Assembly (NCBI RefSeq): GCF_034929435.1
Contig: NZ_JAYFUM010000022.1
Span: forward strand, 62,001 to 126,000
Direction: 5' to 3'
DNA length: 64,000 nucleotides
DNA from: Arcicella rigui
GTDB taxonomy: Bacteria > Bacteroidota > Bacteroidia > Cytophagales > Spirosomataceae
Shown here: piece by piece, positions 34,651-42,366 of the stretch
How the letters are laid out: each line of letters opens with the position of its first letter
Numbering within the stretch: position 1 is the stretch's first letter
The notes under the pieces: generated by a model
Told to the model about the DNA's origin: nothing
Database searches by the model: none
Seen by the model: the letters and a program-made list of their open reading frames with translations, nothing else
Program-made: the position numbers and the translations under genes

Positions 34651-34737
34651 TTTTGGCAAAAGATATTTTTTATTAATTGCCAAAAGTGAAAAAAAATAAT
34701 ACTTTTGGCGGTAAATACTTTTTATTAATTGCCAAAA
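34651..34737 (+). promoter_or_regulatory. Two tandem copies of an inverted repeat upstream of an ATPase gene
   Basis: TTTTGGC...GCCAAAA occurs at 34651-34685 and again at 34703-34737, a 52-base period, sharing TTTTTATTAATTGCCAAAAGTG. The second copy ends 7 bases before the ATG at 34745. The layout fits a double operator for autoregulation. Confidence 0.55.
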
Positions 34738-34744
34738 GTGTAAA

Positions 34745-36181
34745 ATGGAAAAATTAATTGGTCGAAAAACAGAAATTACGATTTTAAAAGAAGCCTTAGC
34801 ATCCTCTCAAGCAGAACTCATTGCGGTTTATGGTCGCAGACGAGTTGGGAAAACCTACTTAATAAGAACTGTGTATGAATCTCAGCTACTTATTGAGCTG
34901 ACAGGTTTAAACGGCATTTCAACAAATGCTCAATTAGAGAATTTTAGCCTCACCGTTGCTCGAACCTTTGATTTACCTTTACTCACCCCTAAAAATTGGT
35001 TACAGGCATTTCACGTACTTATTCAGGTTTTAGAAAAGCGATTAGCCTCAGAACCAACCGCTAAAAAGGTTATTTTCTTAGATGAGTTGCCTTGGTTTGA
35101 TTCCCATAAATCAGGTTTTTTACCTGCTTTCGACCATTTTTGGAATACTTGGGCTTCTAAAAAAGATAATCTTGTGGTGGTTATCTGTGGCTCGGCTGCT
35201 TCTTGGATGATACAAAATATTGTTAGAAACAAAGGCGGTTTACACAACAGAATCACCCGCCGTATTCGTCTATTGCCATTCAATTTGCAGGAAACAGAAC
35301 TCTTTTTGCAAAGCAAATACATTCGTCTCGACCGCTACCAACTGTTACAACTGTACATGGTATTAGGTGGCATTCCGCACTATTTGAAAGAAATGAAAAC
35401 AGGCGAAAGCGTCATCCAAACCATTGATAGACTTTGTTTTACTAAAGATGGACTGCTCAGTACCGAATTTAAAGACCTTTACACGGCACTTTTTGGTAAT
35501 TCAGAAAAACACAGCCTCATTGTCAAAACACTGGCCAATAAGCCCGAAGGCATGAGTCGCAACCAAATCATAGCAACCTGTGGCTTGTCGTCGGGCAGTG
35601 GTTTAACCAAAATCATCGATGACCTCGCCGAGTCTGGCTTTGTAACCGAATACATTCCTTTTGGCAAAACGGTAAAAGACAGCATTTTCAAATTGACTGA
35701 TGAATACTCTTTATTTTATTTGAAATTCATGGAAAACAACAAAGCTTTTGGCGAAGGCACTTGGCAAAAACGCTCGCAAAGTAGTAGTTGGAAAGGCTGG
35801 TCGGGCTTGGCTTTTGAAACGATTTGTCTCAAACATACAGCACAACTCAAAAAAGCCTTGGGCATTGCGGGTGTTTATACCGAATCTTCGGTTTGGCGTT
35901 TGGTAGGCAAAAATGACACAGAAGGAACACAAATAGATTTACTTCTTGACAGACAAGACAATTGTATTAATTTGTGTGAAATCAAATTTTCGCTTACCGA
36001 GTTTACCATAGATAAAGCTTATGCTGAAATTTTAAATAAAAAAAGACGTATTTTTATCGAAAAAACAGGGACTAAAAAAGCTGTTTTTATCACCATGATT
36101 AGCACTTTTGGCATTAAAGTCAATGAACATTTTTTGGGCACAGCCCAAAACCAACTAACTATGGATGTATTGTTTGAATAA
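34745..36181 (+). CDS. AAA-family ATPase with C-terminal nuclease-like domain
   Basis: 478 residues. Starts MEKLIGRKTEITILKEALASS; Walker A AVYGRRRVGKTYL (about 30-42), Walker B KKVIFLDELPWF (about 108-119), sensor VVICGSAASWM. The middle has a winged helix (SRNQIIATCGLSSGSGLTKIIDDLAESG). The C-terminal part resembles DUF234/PD-(D/E)XK domains (GTQIDLLLDR...LCEIKFS). It lies on the opposite strand inside the sugar cluster, with its last 23 bases overlapping the end of the gene at 36159, which suggests insertion of an independent cargo gene. The tandem inverted repeat upstream may be its operator. Confidence 0.9.
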   Translation: MEKLIGRKTEITILKEALASSQAELIAVYGRRRVGKTYLIRTVYESQLLIELTGLNGISTNAQLENFSLTVARTFDLPLLTPKNWLQAFHVLIQVLEKRLASEPTAKKVIFLDELPWFDSHKSGFLPAFDHFWNTWASKKDNLVVVICGSAASWMIQNIVRNKGGLHNRITRRIRLLPFNLQETELFLQSKYIRLDRYQLLQLYMVLGGIPHYLKEMKTGESVIQTIDRLCFTKDGLLSTEFKDLYTALFGNSEKHSLIVKTLANKPEGMSRNQIIATCGLSSGSGLTKIIDDLAESGFVTEYIPFGKTVKDSIFKLTDEYSLFYLKFMENNKAFGEGTWQKRSQSSSWKGWSGLAFETICLKHTAQLKKALGIAGVYTESSVWRLVGKNDTEGTQIDLLLDRQDNCINLCEIKFSLTEFTIDKAYAEILNKKRRIFIEKTGTKKAVFITMISTFGIKVNEHFLGTAQNQLTMDVLFE

Positions 36182-37145
36182 TTTTCTTGAAAAGTTTATG
36201 CTGTTTTTCTACTTGGTCGAAAGCATCAAACTCATCGGTAAATGCCGAGCCTTCGTATTCTGATGAAATGTAGCCTTTGTAACCTCCTTCGTGGAAAACC
36301 TTGAAAATGGCAGGGTAATCTATCGAAGGCTCATCGCCGTTTTCATCGAAACCATAGAATTTACCATGCACGTGTACAACATAAGGCATGATTTCTTTCC
36401 AATTTTCTACGGGCTGACGGCCATTCATGCTAAATGCCATATTCAGGCGGCCAATTTGTGGCGGCGTAGCCCCCATTGGAACTAATCTTTGGGCCAATTC
36501 GCCAAATTTGGCTGGCGTTGGAATATCTTTATGCCAAATTTCTTTGGTAATGACAATCATCTCGTCGGTGACACCTGCCGTTTTAAAGCTGGTCAATAAC
36601 GCCTCCGGAATGGCACGCATACAAGTACCCATATCTGGCACAAAGCCCAACACGTGGGTTTGCATTTGTCCAAACATTTCAGCCATTTTAATTACCGAAG
36701 GGTGGTCAACGCTGTAAGGCGTATGTAGCTCTATTCCCATCACGACGTTAGCTTTTTCGGCAAAAGGCACGAGTTTTTGATAGACTTCGGCTGGTGCGGT
36801 AGTTTGGCAACGCAGGATAGGAAAGCCGAGTTTTTGAGCCGCCAAAATCTGAGGTTTGATGTATTCTACGGTTTCATCAATACTCATTTTGGTGTGGCGT
36901 TTGATAGCCACATCAATGTTGGCATCTAAAGCCACTGGCTCAAACTCGTACTTGTCAAGGAGGTTTTTTACTTCTTTTTCGGTTTGGTCAGAGATGTATG
37001 GAAATCCTCTAAGGCTTTGAAAGCCAATTATTTCTAAACCGGTACCTAAGTCACGTTTACGAGTTTCGGCAATTACGTCTTCCAACGAAAATTGTCCGGA
37101 GTTCCATTCGTATGCGTAGGAAAAAAGGGAGGTGGCTAATTTCAT
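36159..37145 (-). CDS. C-glycoside deglycosidase alpha-subunit-like TIM barrel (pair 1)
   Basis: 328 residues, xylose-isomerase-like barrel. Putative metal ligands in the order expected for C-glycoside deglycosidase alpha subunits: Glu139 (MGIELHTPYSVDHPS), Asp171 (GFVPDMGTC), His258/His260 (VVHVHGKFYG), Glu296 (YISSEYEG). The same residues, with equal Glu-Asp spacing of 32, occur in the gene at 41290. The probable beta subunit is at 37541-37936, with a small plus-strand ORF between them. By analogy to CarB/DgpC enzymes it would break the C-C bond of a 3-keto C-glycoside. Its 3' end overlaps the converging ATPase gene by 23 bases. Confidence 0.78.
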   Translation of the reverse strand: MKLATSLFSYAYEWNSGQFSLEDVIAETRKRDLGTGLEIIGFQSLRGFPYISDQTEKEVKNLLDKYEFEPVALDANIDVAIKRHTKMSIDETVEYIKPQILAAQKLGFPILRCQTTAPAEVYQKLVPFAEKANVVMGIELHTPYSVDHPSVIKMAEMFGQMQTHVLGFVPDMGTCMRAIPEALLTSFKTAGVTDEMIVITKEIWHKDIPTPAKFGELAQRLVPMGATPPQIGRLNMAFSMNGRQPVENWKEIMPYVVHVHGKFYGFDENGDEPSIDYPAIFKVFHEGGYKGYISSEYEGSAFTDEFDAFDQVEKQHKLFKKIIQTIHP

Positions 37146-37219
37146 CTGTATTATTTTAAAAAGTTTTTAACTTTACATGAAATGCTCTATTTTTATAAAG
37201 AAAAAGAACAAACACAACT

Positions 37220-37471
37220 ATGGTTTTAGAATATAACTCGGTATATGATGAGTTGGTAATTTTTTTAGCAAGCCTCTCTCCTCGTAAAGTTTTAGCCTAC
37301 AAATCTTCTGCTAAAGCACAAGAACGAGTAGCCATTTTGTTGGATAAAAATACCAGCGTTGGACTTACTCCCGACGAAAAAGCTGAAATGGAACGCTACA
37401 TGACCGTCGAACATATTGTTCGTTTGGCAAAAGCAAAGGCTATTCAAAAATTAAATGTACATAGCCTTTAA
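37220..37471 (+). CDS. Small conserved-looking protein, possible antitoxin-like
   Basis: 83 residues, helical and charged. It reads RKVLAYKSSAKAQERVAILLD followed by LTPDEKAEMERYMTVEHIVRLAKAKA, a pattern seen in small Bacteroidota and cyanobacterial proteins that often precede a nuclease gene. No toxin partner follows; downstream is only a short open stretch (IPIKIEERFEMMLAGFYP) that may be debris. It lies on the plus strand between the deglycosidase alpha and beta genes of pair 1, so it looks like an insertion into the cluster. Function is not assigned. Confidence 0.6.
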   Translation: MVLEYNSVYDELVIFLASLSPRKVLAYKSSAKAQERVAILLDKNTSVGLTPDEKAEMERYMTVEHIVRLAKAKAIQKLNVHSL

Positions 37472-37540
37472 CACGCAATATTCCCATTAAAATTGAGGAA
37501 CGATTTGAGATGATGCTTGCTGGTTTTTATCCATAAACTT

Positions 37541-37936
37541 CTACTGACATACCAAATTTTTCTGTACTAAACTACTTGCCATTAATGGATTACCTTGTGG
37601 CCCTACCAAAATGTAAGGGATATAAAGGTCGTATTTGAATTCTACCTGATACGTTTCTCCTTTTTCTAATGGCTGGGCTACGGCTAAAGCTCCTCTGTCG
37701 AGGATAAACAACCATTCTTTGTCCAGTTCGGGGAGTTGCTCATAGGTATATTCGTTGCCGTTTACCTTGATGCTCAATTGGCTTTTGTCGATTTCTTGCC
37801 CGTTTATTTTTAGGCTAAAATCCATACAAGAAAGAGGCAAGGCTCTATACCAATGCGACTGAAATTTGAGCTGAAAGCCATTTTCGGTGGCTTCTAAGGC
37901 ATCTTCTCTTAAAATATATTTGTCTAAAGGACCCAT
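37541..37936 (-). CDS. C-glycoside deglycosidase beta-subunit-like protein (DUF6379), pair 1
   Basis: 131 residues, all-beta. Typical features: DKYILREDALEATENGFQLKF at the start, then SHWYRALPLSCMDFSLKINGQEID, a short GNEYTYEQLPELDKEWLF segment and a final YIPYILVG strand. These match the small beta subunit (DUF6379 type) that forms a heterocomplex with the TIM-barrel alpha subunit in C-glycoside deglycosidases. The paralogue at 40835 aligns along its whole length. Its partner is probably the alpha subunit at 36159; the TIM barrel at 38018 upstream is the other candidate. Confidence 0.82.
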   Translation of the reverse strand: MGPLDKYILREDALEATENGFQLKFQSHWYRALPLSCMDFSLKINGQEIDKSQLSIKVNGNEYTYEQLPELDKEWLFILDRGALAVAQPLEKGETYQVEFKYDLYIPYILVGPQGNPLMASSLVQKNLVCQ

Positions 37937-37939
37937 GGT

Positions 37940-38017
37940 AATTTGCTTTAAGCAATAAGCTGTATGCGATAGGCTTCGTTAATTTAGCTTATAGCCTAAT
38001 GCTTACAGCTTAAAGCA
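37940..38017. repeat. Intergenic imperfect inverted repeat (AGCTTAAAGC type)
   Basis: TGCTTTAAGC..AAGCTGTATGCGATAGGC is inverted imperfectly as GCCTAATGCTTACAGCTTAAAGCA. It fills the gap between the beta gene and the TIM barrel gene and could fold into a long hairpin in the polycistronic mRNA. Confidence 0.7.
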
Positions 38018-38917
38018 TTAGTTATAAATTTCACTTAGTTGATTATCAATATAATACCTCGAAAGTGCCATCGAAGCCAGCAAGTCGGGCGTGCCGTCGG
38101 TTTCAACAGTTACCCAACCTTTGAATTGATACTTTTTGAGTAATTGATACAAACCTTTGAAATCGAGTACGCCTTCGCCAGGTTCCCAAAACCAACGTGT
38201 GCCATCGTCCACAATTTCGATGTCTCGACTGTAGCGTATGTCATCGGGTAAAGCGGGCGTAGCGGTATCTTTCAAGTGGAACGTACAGATACGGTCGTGA
38301 TAGGTATCATAAAATTCCAATATATCTTCGCCCAGTAAAGCTACTTGTGCCGTGTCGAGGCAATAATGCACATAGCGTGGGTCGGTGAGTTCGAGGTATT
38401 CACGGTGGTTGTCTTTGTTGATTGCCAAGAAAAACTCGTTATGAATCCCAATTTGTACGCCCTTGTCAGTAGCATATTTGCCCACTTCGGTAATGATTTC
38501 GGCCGATGCTTTGATTTGGTCACGACTCAAAGGCCCTACACCATAATAGTTGTTTATCGGAGCAGAATTTAGCTGAGTACCACCAAATTCAACCAACAAA
38601 TCCACGGCTTTTTTACTTTCTTCAAGCGTTTGTTTATGGTGCGTTCGGTCGTAGGGTTTGTCAATCAAATGAAACATTCCACTTACTTCAACGCCACGCT
38701 CGGCTGCAAAATCTTTGAAGGCTTGGGGAGAACCAAAAAGAGGTAACATTTCTGGAAAATCCCACGGAGCAAGCTCTATTCCATTGAATCCCAAGGCTTT
38801 TTGGTAACGAAGGATTCTGTCCCAGTCGGTGTAATATGCCGAATTGGTTTTGTCTTCGTAATAAAACTCACGGAAGTTGTCAATCCTTTGGTAAGGAATG
38901 TTTTTCCAGTGGTTCAT
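38018..38917 (-). CDS. Sugar phosphate isomerase/epimerase-like TIM barrel
   Basis: 299 residues from the ATG at 38917 (MNHWKNIPYQRID). The longer frame up to 38989 only translates an intergenic repeat. Barrel landmarks: YQKALGFNGIELAPWDFP, MFHLIDKPYDRTHH, GIHNEFFLAINKDN (Glu), YCLDTAQVALLGED (Asp), FHLKDT (His) and the final VTVETDG (Glu), an IolE/epimerase-like metal-site order. It lies between the deglycosidase beta gene and another TIM barrel, so a role in processing the released keto sugar is likely. The exact reaction is unknown. Confidence 0.83.
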   Translation of the reverse strand: MNHWKNIPYQRIDNFREFYYEDKTNSAYYTDWDRILRYQKALGFNGIELAPWDFPEMLPLFGSPQAFKDFAAERGVEVSGMFHLIDKPYDRTHHKQTLEESKKAVDLLVEFGGTQLNSAPINNYYGVGPLSRDQIKASAEIITEVGKYATDKGVQIGIHNEFFLAINKDNHREYLELTDPRYVHYCLDTAQVALLGEDILEFYDTYHDRICTFHLKDTATPALPDDIRYSRDIEIVDDGTRWFWEPGEGVLDFKGLYQLLKKYQFKGWVTVETDGTPDLLASMALSRYYIDNQLSEIYN

Positions 38918-38936
38918 GTGAGAATATTTTATATTT

Positions 38937-39046
38937 GGGATTTCGGATTTATGATTTTGGATTTGTTCCATATTTTTCTTTTTTATCATTAATAAAATTT
39001 TTCTTTTATGTTTTATTCCGAAATCTCAATTCCCAAATCCGAAATC
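38937..39046. repeat. Dispersed GGATTTC/GGATTTG heptamer repeats
   Basis: TTTGGGATTTCGGATTTATG (38935-38954) faces TCCCAAATCCGAAATCG (39030-39046) across the gene gap, an inverted pair about 80 bases apart. The second arm encodes the last residues of the gene at 39013. Related heptamers occur at 31820-31868, 41219-41260 and 41293-41310. Confidence 0.7.
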
Positions 39047-39972
39047 GTTTTTCTGCTTCTCAGCAAAGCACGCATGGGTTCACGGGTTTGGCGATTACTC
39101 ACAATTGCCCAGCCATCATAATTAATTTCTTTGAGCGTTTGGCAGAATCCGCTCAAATCAACCTTTCCTAAACCTACATCTTTAAAAACCTGCGTAGCAC
39201 GGTGTTGTGGATATTCGGGCAAAGGTGTTTTCCAGGTTTCATTATCATCCATAAATGCTGTGTCGGTTAGATAAATTGAACCAATTTTACTGGCATTATT
39301 TTTTAATAATTCAGTTGAATTTTGACCTGCAATACTCAAATTTGCCGAATCAATATTAAAATGAATTGAATCATCTAATTGCGACAGAAACGTTTGGTAA
39401 TCTTGGCTACGAAGCACACTCCAGTACTCATTTCTAAGCGAAATTTTGATGTCTTTTTCTTGGGCAATTGTTGCAAAACCATTGATTAACTGAATGGTAC
39501 GGTTCATAAAATCGCCCTCCCAATTTGGGTTTTTGCCATGATAATGCTGTACCAAACCATAAGGCGGCGTGGGAGTAATGGCTATGTAGTCGCAACCCAA
39601 CTCGGCGGCATAACGGATGGCTTCCCCTCCGAAATAGCCAGAAGCTCCAAAGTAAAAATCAAGGTTTTCGTTACGCATAAAAATGGTAGGATTGAAATGA
39701 ATCCCTGCCACTTTTTCGATGCCGTTTGCTTGCAAATGAGTCACAAATTTGGCAACTGTTTCAAATTTTACTTCGATACAATACTTGGTAAAAGGCACAC
39801 CCGAGCCACCTCTGAAAATCCAGAAGGGGTCAAACGGAATCTCAACAGCCCTAAAACCTGCTGTGGCTATCATGGGGTATAGCTCATCCCAATAATACTT
39901 GCTTTCGTAGCGATTACGGTTGGGTTCTTGGTGATGAACATTCACCATATCAAGGCTTATTCCTATTTTCAT
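39013..39972 (-). CDS. Sugar phosphate isomerase/epimerase-like TIM barrel
   Basis: 319 residues. The barrel begins MKIGISLDMVNVHHQEPNRNRY. Likely metal ligands: Glu in ISLRNEYWSV, Asp in HFNIDSANLSIAG; the final strand reads GWAIVSNRQT where related barrels usually have a Glu, so the site may be incomplete or different. AITPTPPYGLVQHYHGKNP forms a long active-site loop. The C-terminal residues SDLGIEISE come from a dispersed heptamer repeat. Adjacent genes on the same strand are another barrel and the NTF2-like protein. Exact substrate unknown. Confidence 0.78.
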   Translation of the reverse strand: MKIGISLDMVNVHHQEPNRNRYESKYYWDELYPMIATAGFRAVEIPFDPFWIFRGGSGVPFTKYCIEVKFETVAKFVTHLQANGIEKVAGIHFNPTIFMRNENLDFYFGASGYFGGEAIRYAAELGCDYIAITPTPPYGLVQHYHGKNPNWEGDFMNRTIQLINGFATIAQEKDIKISLRNEYWSVLRSQDYQTFLSQLDDSIHFNIDSANLSIAGQNSTELLKNNASKIGSIYLTDTAFMDDNETWKTPLPEYPQHRATQVFKDVGLGKVDLSGFCQTLKEINYDGWAIVSNRQTREPMRALLRSRKTISDLGIEISE

Positions 39973-40066
39973 TTATTTTCTATTTATTGAGGAGTTGAAG
40001 AGTTGAGCATTTAATTGCATTTTATTCTTCAAATCTTCAAATTCTCATACCTTCAAATCTTCCATT
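39973..40066. repeat. Intergenic CTTCAAAT repeats
   Basis: TCTTCAAATCTTCAAATTCT and CCTTCAAATCTTCC lie next to each other, with the inverse motif GGAGTTGAAGAGTTGAG 40 bases before. This is another imperfect hairpin in a gene gap of the cluster. Confidence 0.6.
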
Positions 40067-40822
40067 TTAATAAAAGCTTCCATCATGGCTGGCATAGGGC
40101 TTTGGTGGCTCGGGTACTAGCGTTTGGATGGTATCTGGACGATAAGGCGAATACGGATTTTTGACAGGCAACTCGGCTGGTGGCATAAAAACGGGCTTGC
40201 CGTCGTCGCCGAAATACATCAAATCCAAGTCGAATGCAAAGGTGTTTTTCTCGGCAAAACTTATCCAGTTTTCTTCAAAAGGAGCTCTGCTCAACTCAAA
40301 ACAGCGAAATTTCCAGATTTTCCATTCGCCATCTTGTTTCAAAAAATCAACGGCATACTTACACCAAACCCAGTGTGCCCATACTTTTTTGCCCTGTACT
40401 TCTTGCGGAGAAAACATAAAATCGGGCATTTTGGCGGCTTCCTCTTTCGTACTCAATCCCGATTCACAACCAGCCATAATCCAAACACCTTTGGCGGTTT
40501 CGCCATCGCCTGCTACTTCTATCACTGGCGTAGTGGTATAGTGTAAAATCAGCTTTCCAACAGGGGTGGGGCGGTCTTGATGGTAGCGAATTACGCTCTC
40601 ATAGGTGCTGTAAATTCCTGCATTGGTGTATTGTGCATGAATGCCTTCAGTACCTTCTTTTACCCACATCGGAATGATATGATGGTCTTGAAAAGCATTG
40701 TGGTAATACATATACCGATTAAACAAATTTTCAACTTCTCCTCGGTCATTGGCTCGGTTAGCAATTTTACGTAAAGCACTTATTTCTTCACGCAAGGCTT
40801 GCATTTCTTGTTCTATATTCAT
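40067..40822 (-). CDS. NTF2/SnoaL-like protein with N-terminal coiled coil
   Basis: 251 residues. Residues about 1-25 (EQEMQALREEISALRKIANR) form a short coiled coil. The rest is an NTF2/SnoaL-like cone fold: RGEVENLFNRYMYYHNAFQDHHI, LILHYTTTPVIEV, GVWIMAGCESG, WVWCKYAVDFLKQDGEWKIWKFRCF. Members often act as dehydratases, cyclases or hydrolases on hydrophobic substrates. It starts 12 bases downstream of the beta-subunit gene, clearly the same operon, and may act on the aglycone or the keto sugar (inference). The C-terminal tail is proline-rich. Confidence 0.82.
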   Translation of the reverse strand: MNIEQEMQALREEISALRKIANRANDRGEVENLFNRYMYYHNAFQDHHIIPMWVKEGTEGIHAQYTNAGIYSTYESVIRYHQDRPTPVGKLILHYTTTPVIEVAGDGETAKGVWIMAGCESGLSTKEEAAKMPDFMFSPQEVQGKKVWAHWVWCKYAVDFLKQDGEWKIWKFRCFELSRAPFEENWISFAEKNTFAFDLDLMYFGDDGKPVFMPPAELPVKNPYSPYRPDTIQTLVPEPPKPYASHDGSFY

Positions 40823-40834
40823 TTGCGTTAAGTT

Positions 40835-41209
40835 TTAGGTAAAATTTACTTTCTTCTCGAAAACTCTGATACTCGGAAAAGGCATATAGCCAATTCGGAG
40901 GTTGATTTTTAGTCCAATGGTGTGTTCACCTGCGGACAAATCACCTGCTTTAGCCACCGAAAGGGTCGCTACTTCGCCCATTTCCCAGCGGTCATCCGTT
41001 TCATTTTCTCGTTGTTCAAGGTTATAGGTATTGCCATGAACCGTGATAGCTACATCGCTTTGTGGCAAAGTTTCGCCATCTAAAGAAACTTCAATTTCTT
41101 CGACCATCGAAAGCGAAACACCTCTGTAATAAGGCAATCTTGCTCCTATTTCAAAGCCTTTTTCGGTCTTTTTTGCCTTTTCTGGCACAATCATATATTT
41201 TTCGTACAT
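40835..41209 (-). CDS. C-glycoside deglycosidase beta-subunit-like protein (DUF6379), pair 2
   Basis: 124 residues, all-beta, full-length paralogue of 37541-37936. It reads MYEKYMIVPEKAKKTEKGFEIG, then LPYYRGVSLSMVEEIEVSLDGE, ITVHGNTYNLEQ, WEMGEVATLSV and IGLKINLRIGYMPFP, the recurring pattern of DUF6379 beta subunits. It lies 80 bases downstream of the alpha-like TIM barrel at 41290, the usual order of a C-glycoside deglycosidase pair. The NTF2-like gene follows after 12 bases. Confidence 0.87.
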   Translation of the reverse strand: MYEKYMIVPEKAKKTEKGFEIGARLPYYRGVSLSMVEEIEVSLDGETLPQSDVAITVHGNTYNLEQRENETDDRWEMGEVATLSVAKAGDLSAGEHTIGLKINLRIGYMPFPSIRVFEKKVNFT

Positions 41210-41289
41210 AATTCTATTTTGGATTTATGATTTGGGATTGGGGATTTTTCCTTTTCCAAAATCTTATAAACATTATTTTCATCTTTGGA

Positions 41290-42276
41290 TTAAATCCCAC
41301 ATCCCAAATGCTTCAACATTTCTTGGTGTCTTCGTACTTGTTCTACGCTATCGACCTCATAAATATCTTGGATATGGCGATTGCCTTCGTATTCGGTAGC
41401 GATGTAGCCATTGTAGCCATGTTTTTGTAATACGGCAACTACTTCATTGTAGGGAATACTGTACTCTGTGCAATCTTCCAACATCTCTAAACACTTGCCA
41501 TGAATGTGTATAATTCTGTCGATATGCGGCACTAAACTGAGCGGATTGACAAAAGGTGTATGGCGTGAAAGCTCTGCTACGGCCATATCTATACGTCTAT
41601 TACTCATCTTAGATACTTCGTAAACCGTGTATTCTGCCATTACGCCTTTTTCGTGTTGTTCGCAAACGTATTTGGCTATTTCGGGGTCAGCACCGTTGCG
41701 AATCATTCGCTCTACTTGCACACGAGGCAGGCGTTGGGTAAAACCACCCATATCAGGAATAAAGCCAAAGTGTTTTGTACCTGTGCGTTCCATCACTTCC
41801 CAGTGGCGTAACATCCATGCACTATTGATATTCCAAGGTGCGTGTACCTCGATGCCCAATTTGATGTCGTGGTCTTCGGCAAAAGGTAATACTTTTTCAA
41901 TAATCTGCGGCGTAGTATTCACAATCACACGAATGATTTTGAACCCCAAGGCTTTGGCAAAAAGTATGTCTTTTTTGAAAGACTCAACCGCTTCTTCGTC
42001 TGACCAGTAATGACCTTTTTTCTTGTTATAATCTAAAAACATATCGTGGGCAACAGGCGTAACCTTGTACTTATCCATCCACCCAAACCATTGCTCAATG
42101 AATGCTTCTGATGGAATTTTCGGACAGCCCGGCACACTTTGTTCACCTACAATTTCAATTCCCGTTGCACCCGTAGCCGCAGCCGCAGCGATGCAATCTT
42201 CAAGGCTCATTTTTTTTAGGAAATATTCTTCCTGATAGCTGTAGAGGCTTACAGCACGTTTGATATTTAAAGACAT
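41290..42276 (-). CDS. C-glycoside deglycosidase alpha-subunit-like TIM barrel (pair 2)
   Basis: 328 residues. Putative metal ligands: Glu143 (LGIEVHAPWNINSAW), Asp175 (GFIPDMGGFTQRLPR), His257/His259 (IIHIHGKCLEM) and Glu295 (YIATEYEGNR). The segment GFIPDMGG plus HIHGK is characteristic of the alpha subunits (CarB/DgpC type) that, with a DUF6379 subunit, cleave the C-C bond of 3-keto C-glycosides by a Mn-dependent eliminative route. The beta gene follows directly. The last residues (GCGI) are encoded by a heptamer repeat. A truncated paralogue of its first ~37 codons is found at 44148-44279. Confidence 0.87.
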   Translation of the reverse strand: MSLNIKRAVSLYSYQEEYFLKKMSLEDCIAAAAATGATGIEIVGEQSVPGCPKIPSEAFIEQWFGWMDKYKVTPVAHDMFLDYNKKKGHYWSDEEAVESFKKDILFAKALGFKIIRVIVNTTPQIIEKVLPFAEDHDIKLGIEVHAPWNINSAWMLRHWEVMERTGTKHFGFIPDMGGFTQRLPRVQVERMIRNGADPEIAKYVCEQHEKGVMAEYTVYEVSKMSNRRIDMAVAELSRHTPFVNPLSLVPHIDRIIHIHGKCLEMLEDCTEYSIPYNEVVAVLQKHGYNGYIATEYEGNRHIQDIYEVDSVEQVRRHQEMLKHLGCGI

Positions 42277-42366
42277 ATATTATGGTTATTGAATATTTAA
42301 AAAAAGAAAATTTAATTAAGGTTTTCTAAATAGAAAAATGCATTATCATGATAGTTAAAATTCTAA

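Noticed and set aside
37472..37540. HNH-nuclease remnant after the small ORF at 37220
   Set aside because: The short frame (IPIKIEERFEMMLAGFYP) has no cysteine or histidine motif, so the match is too weak to call.
38918..38989. Extended N-terminus of the TIM barrel gene at 38018
   Set aside because: It is a translation of the intergenic GGATTTC repeats; the ATG at 38917 begins the conserved barrel.
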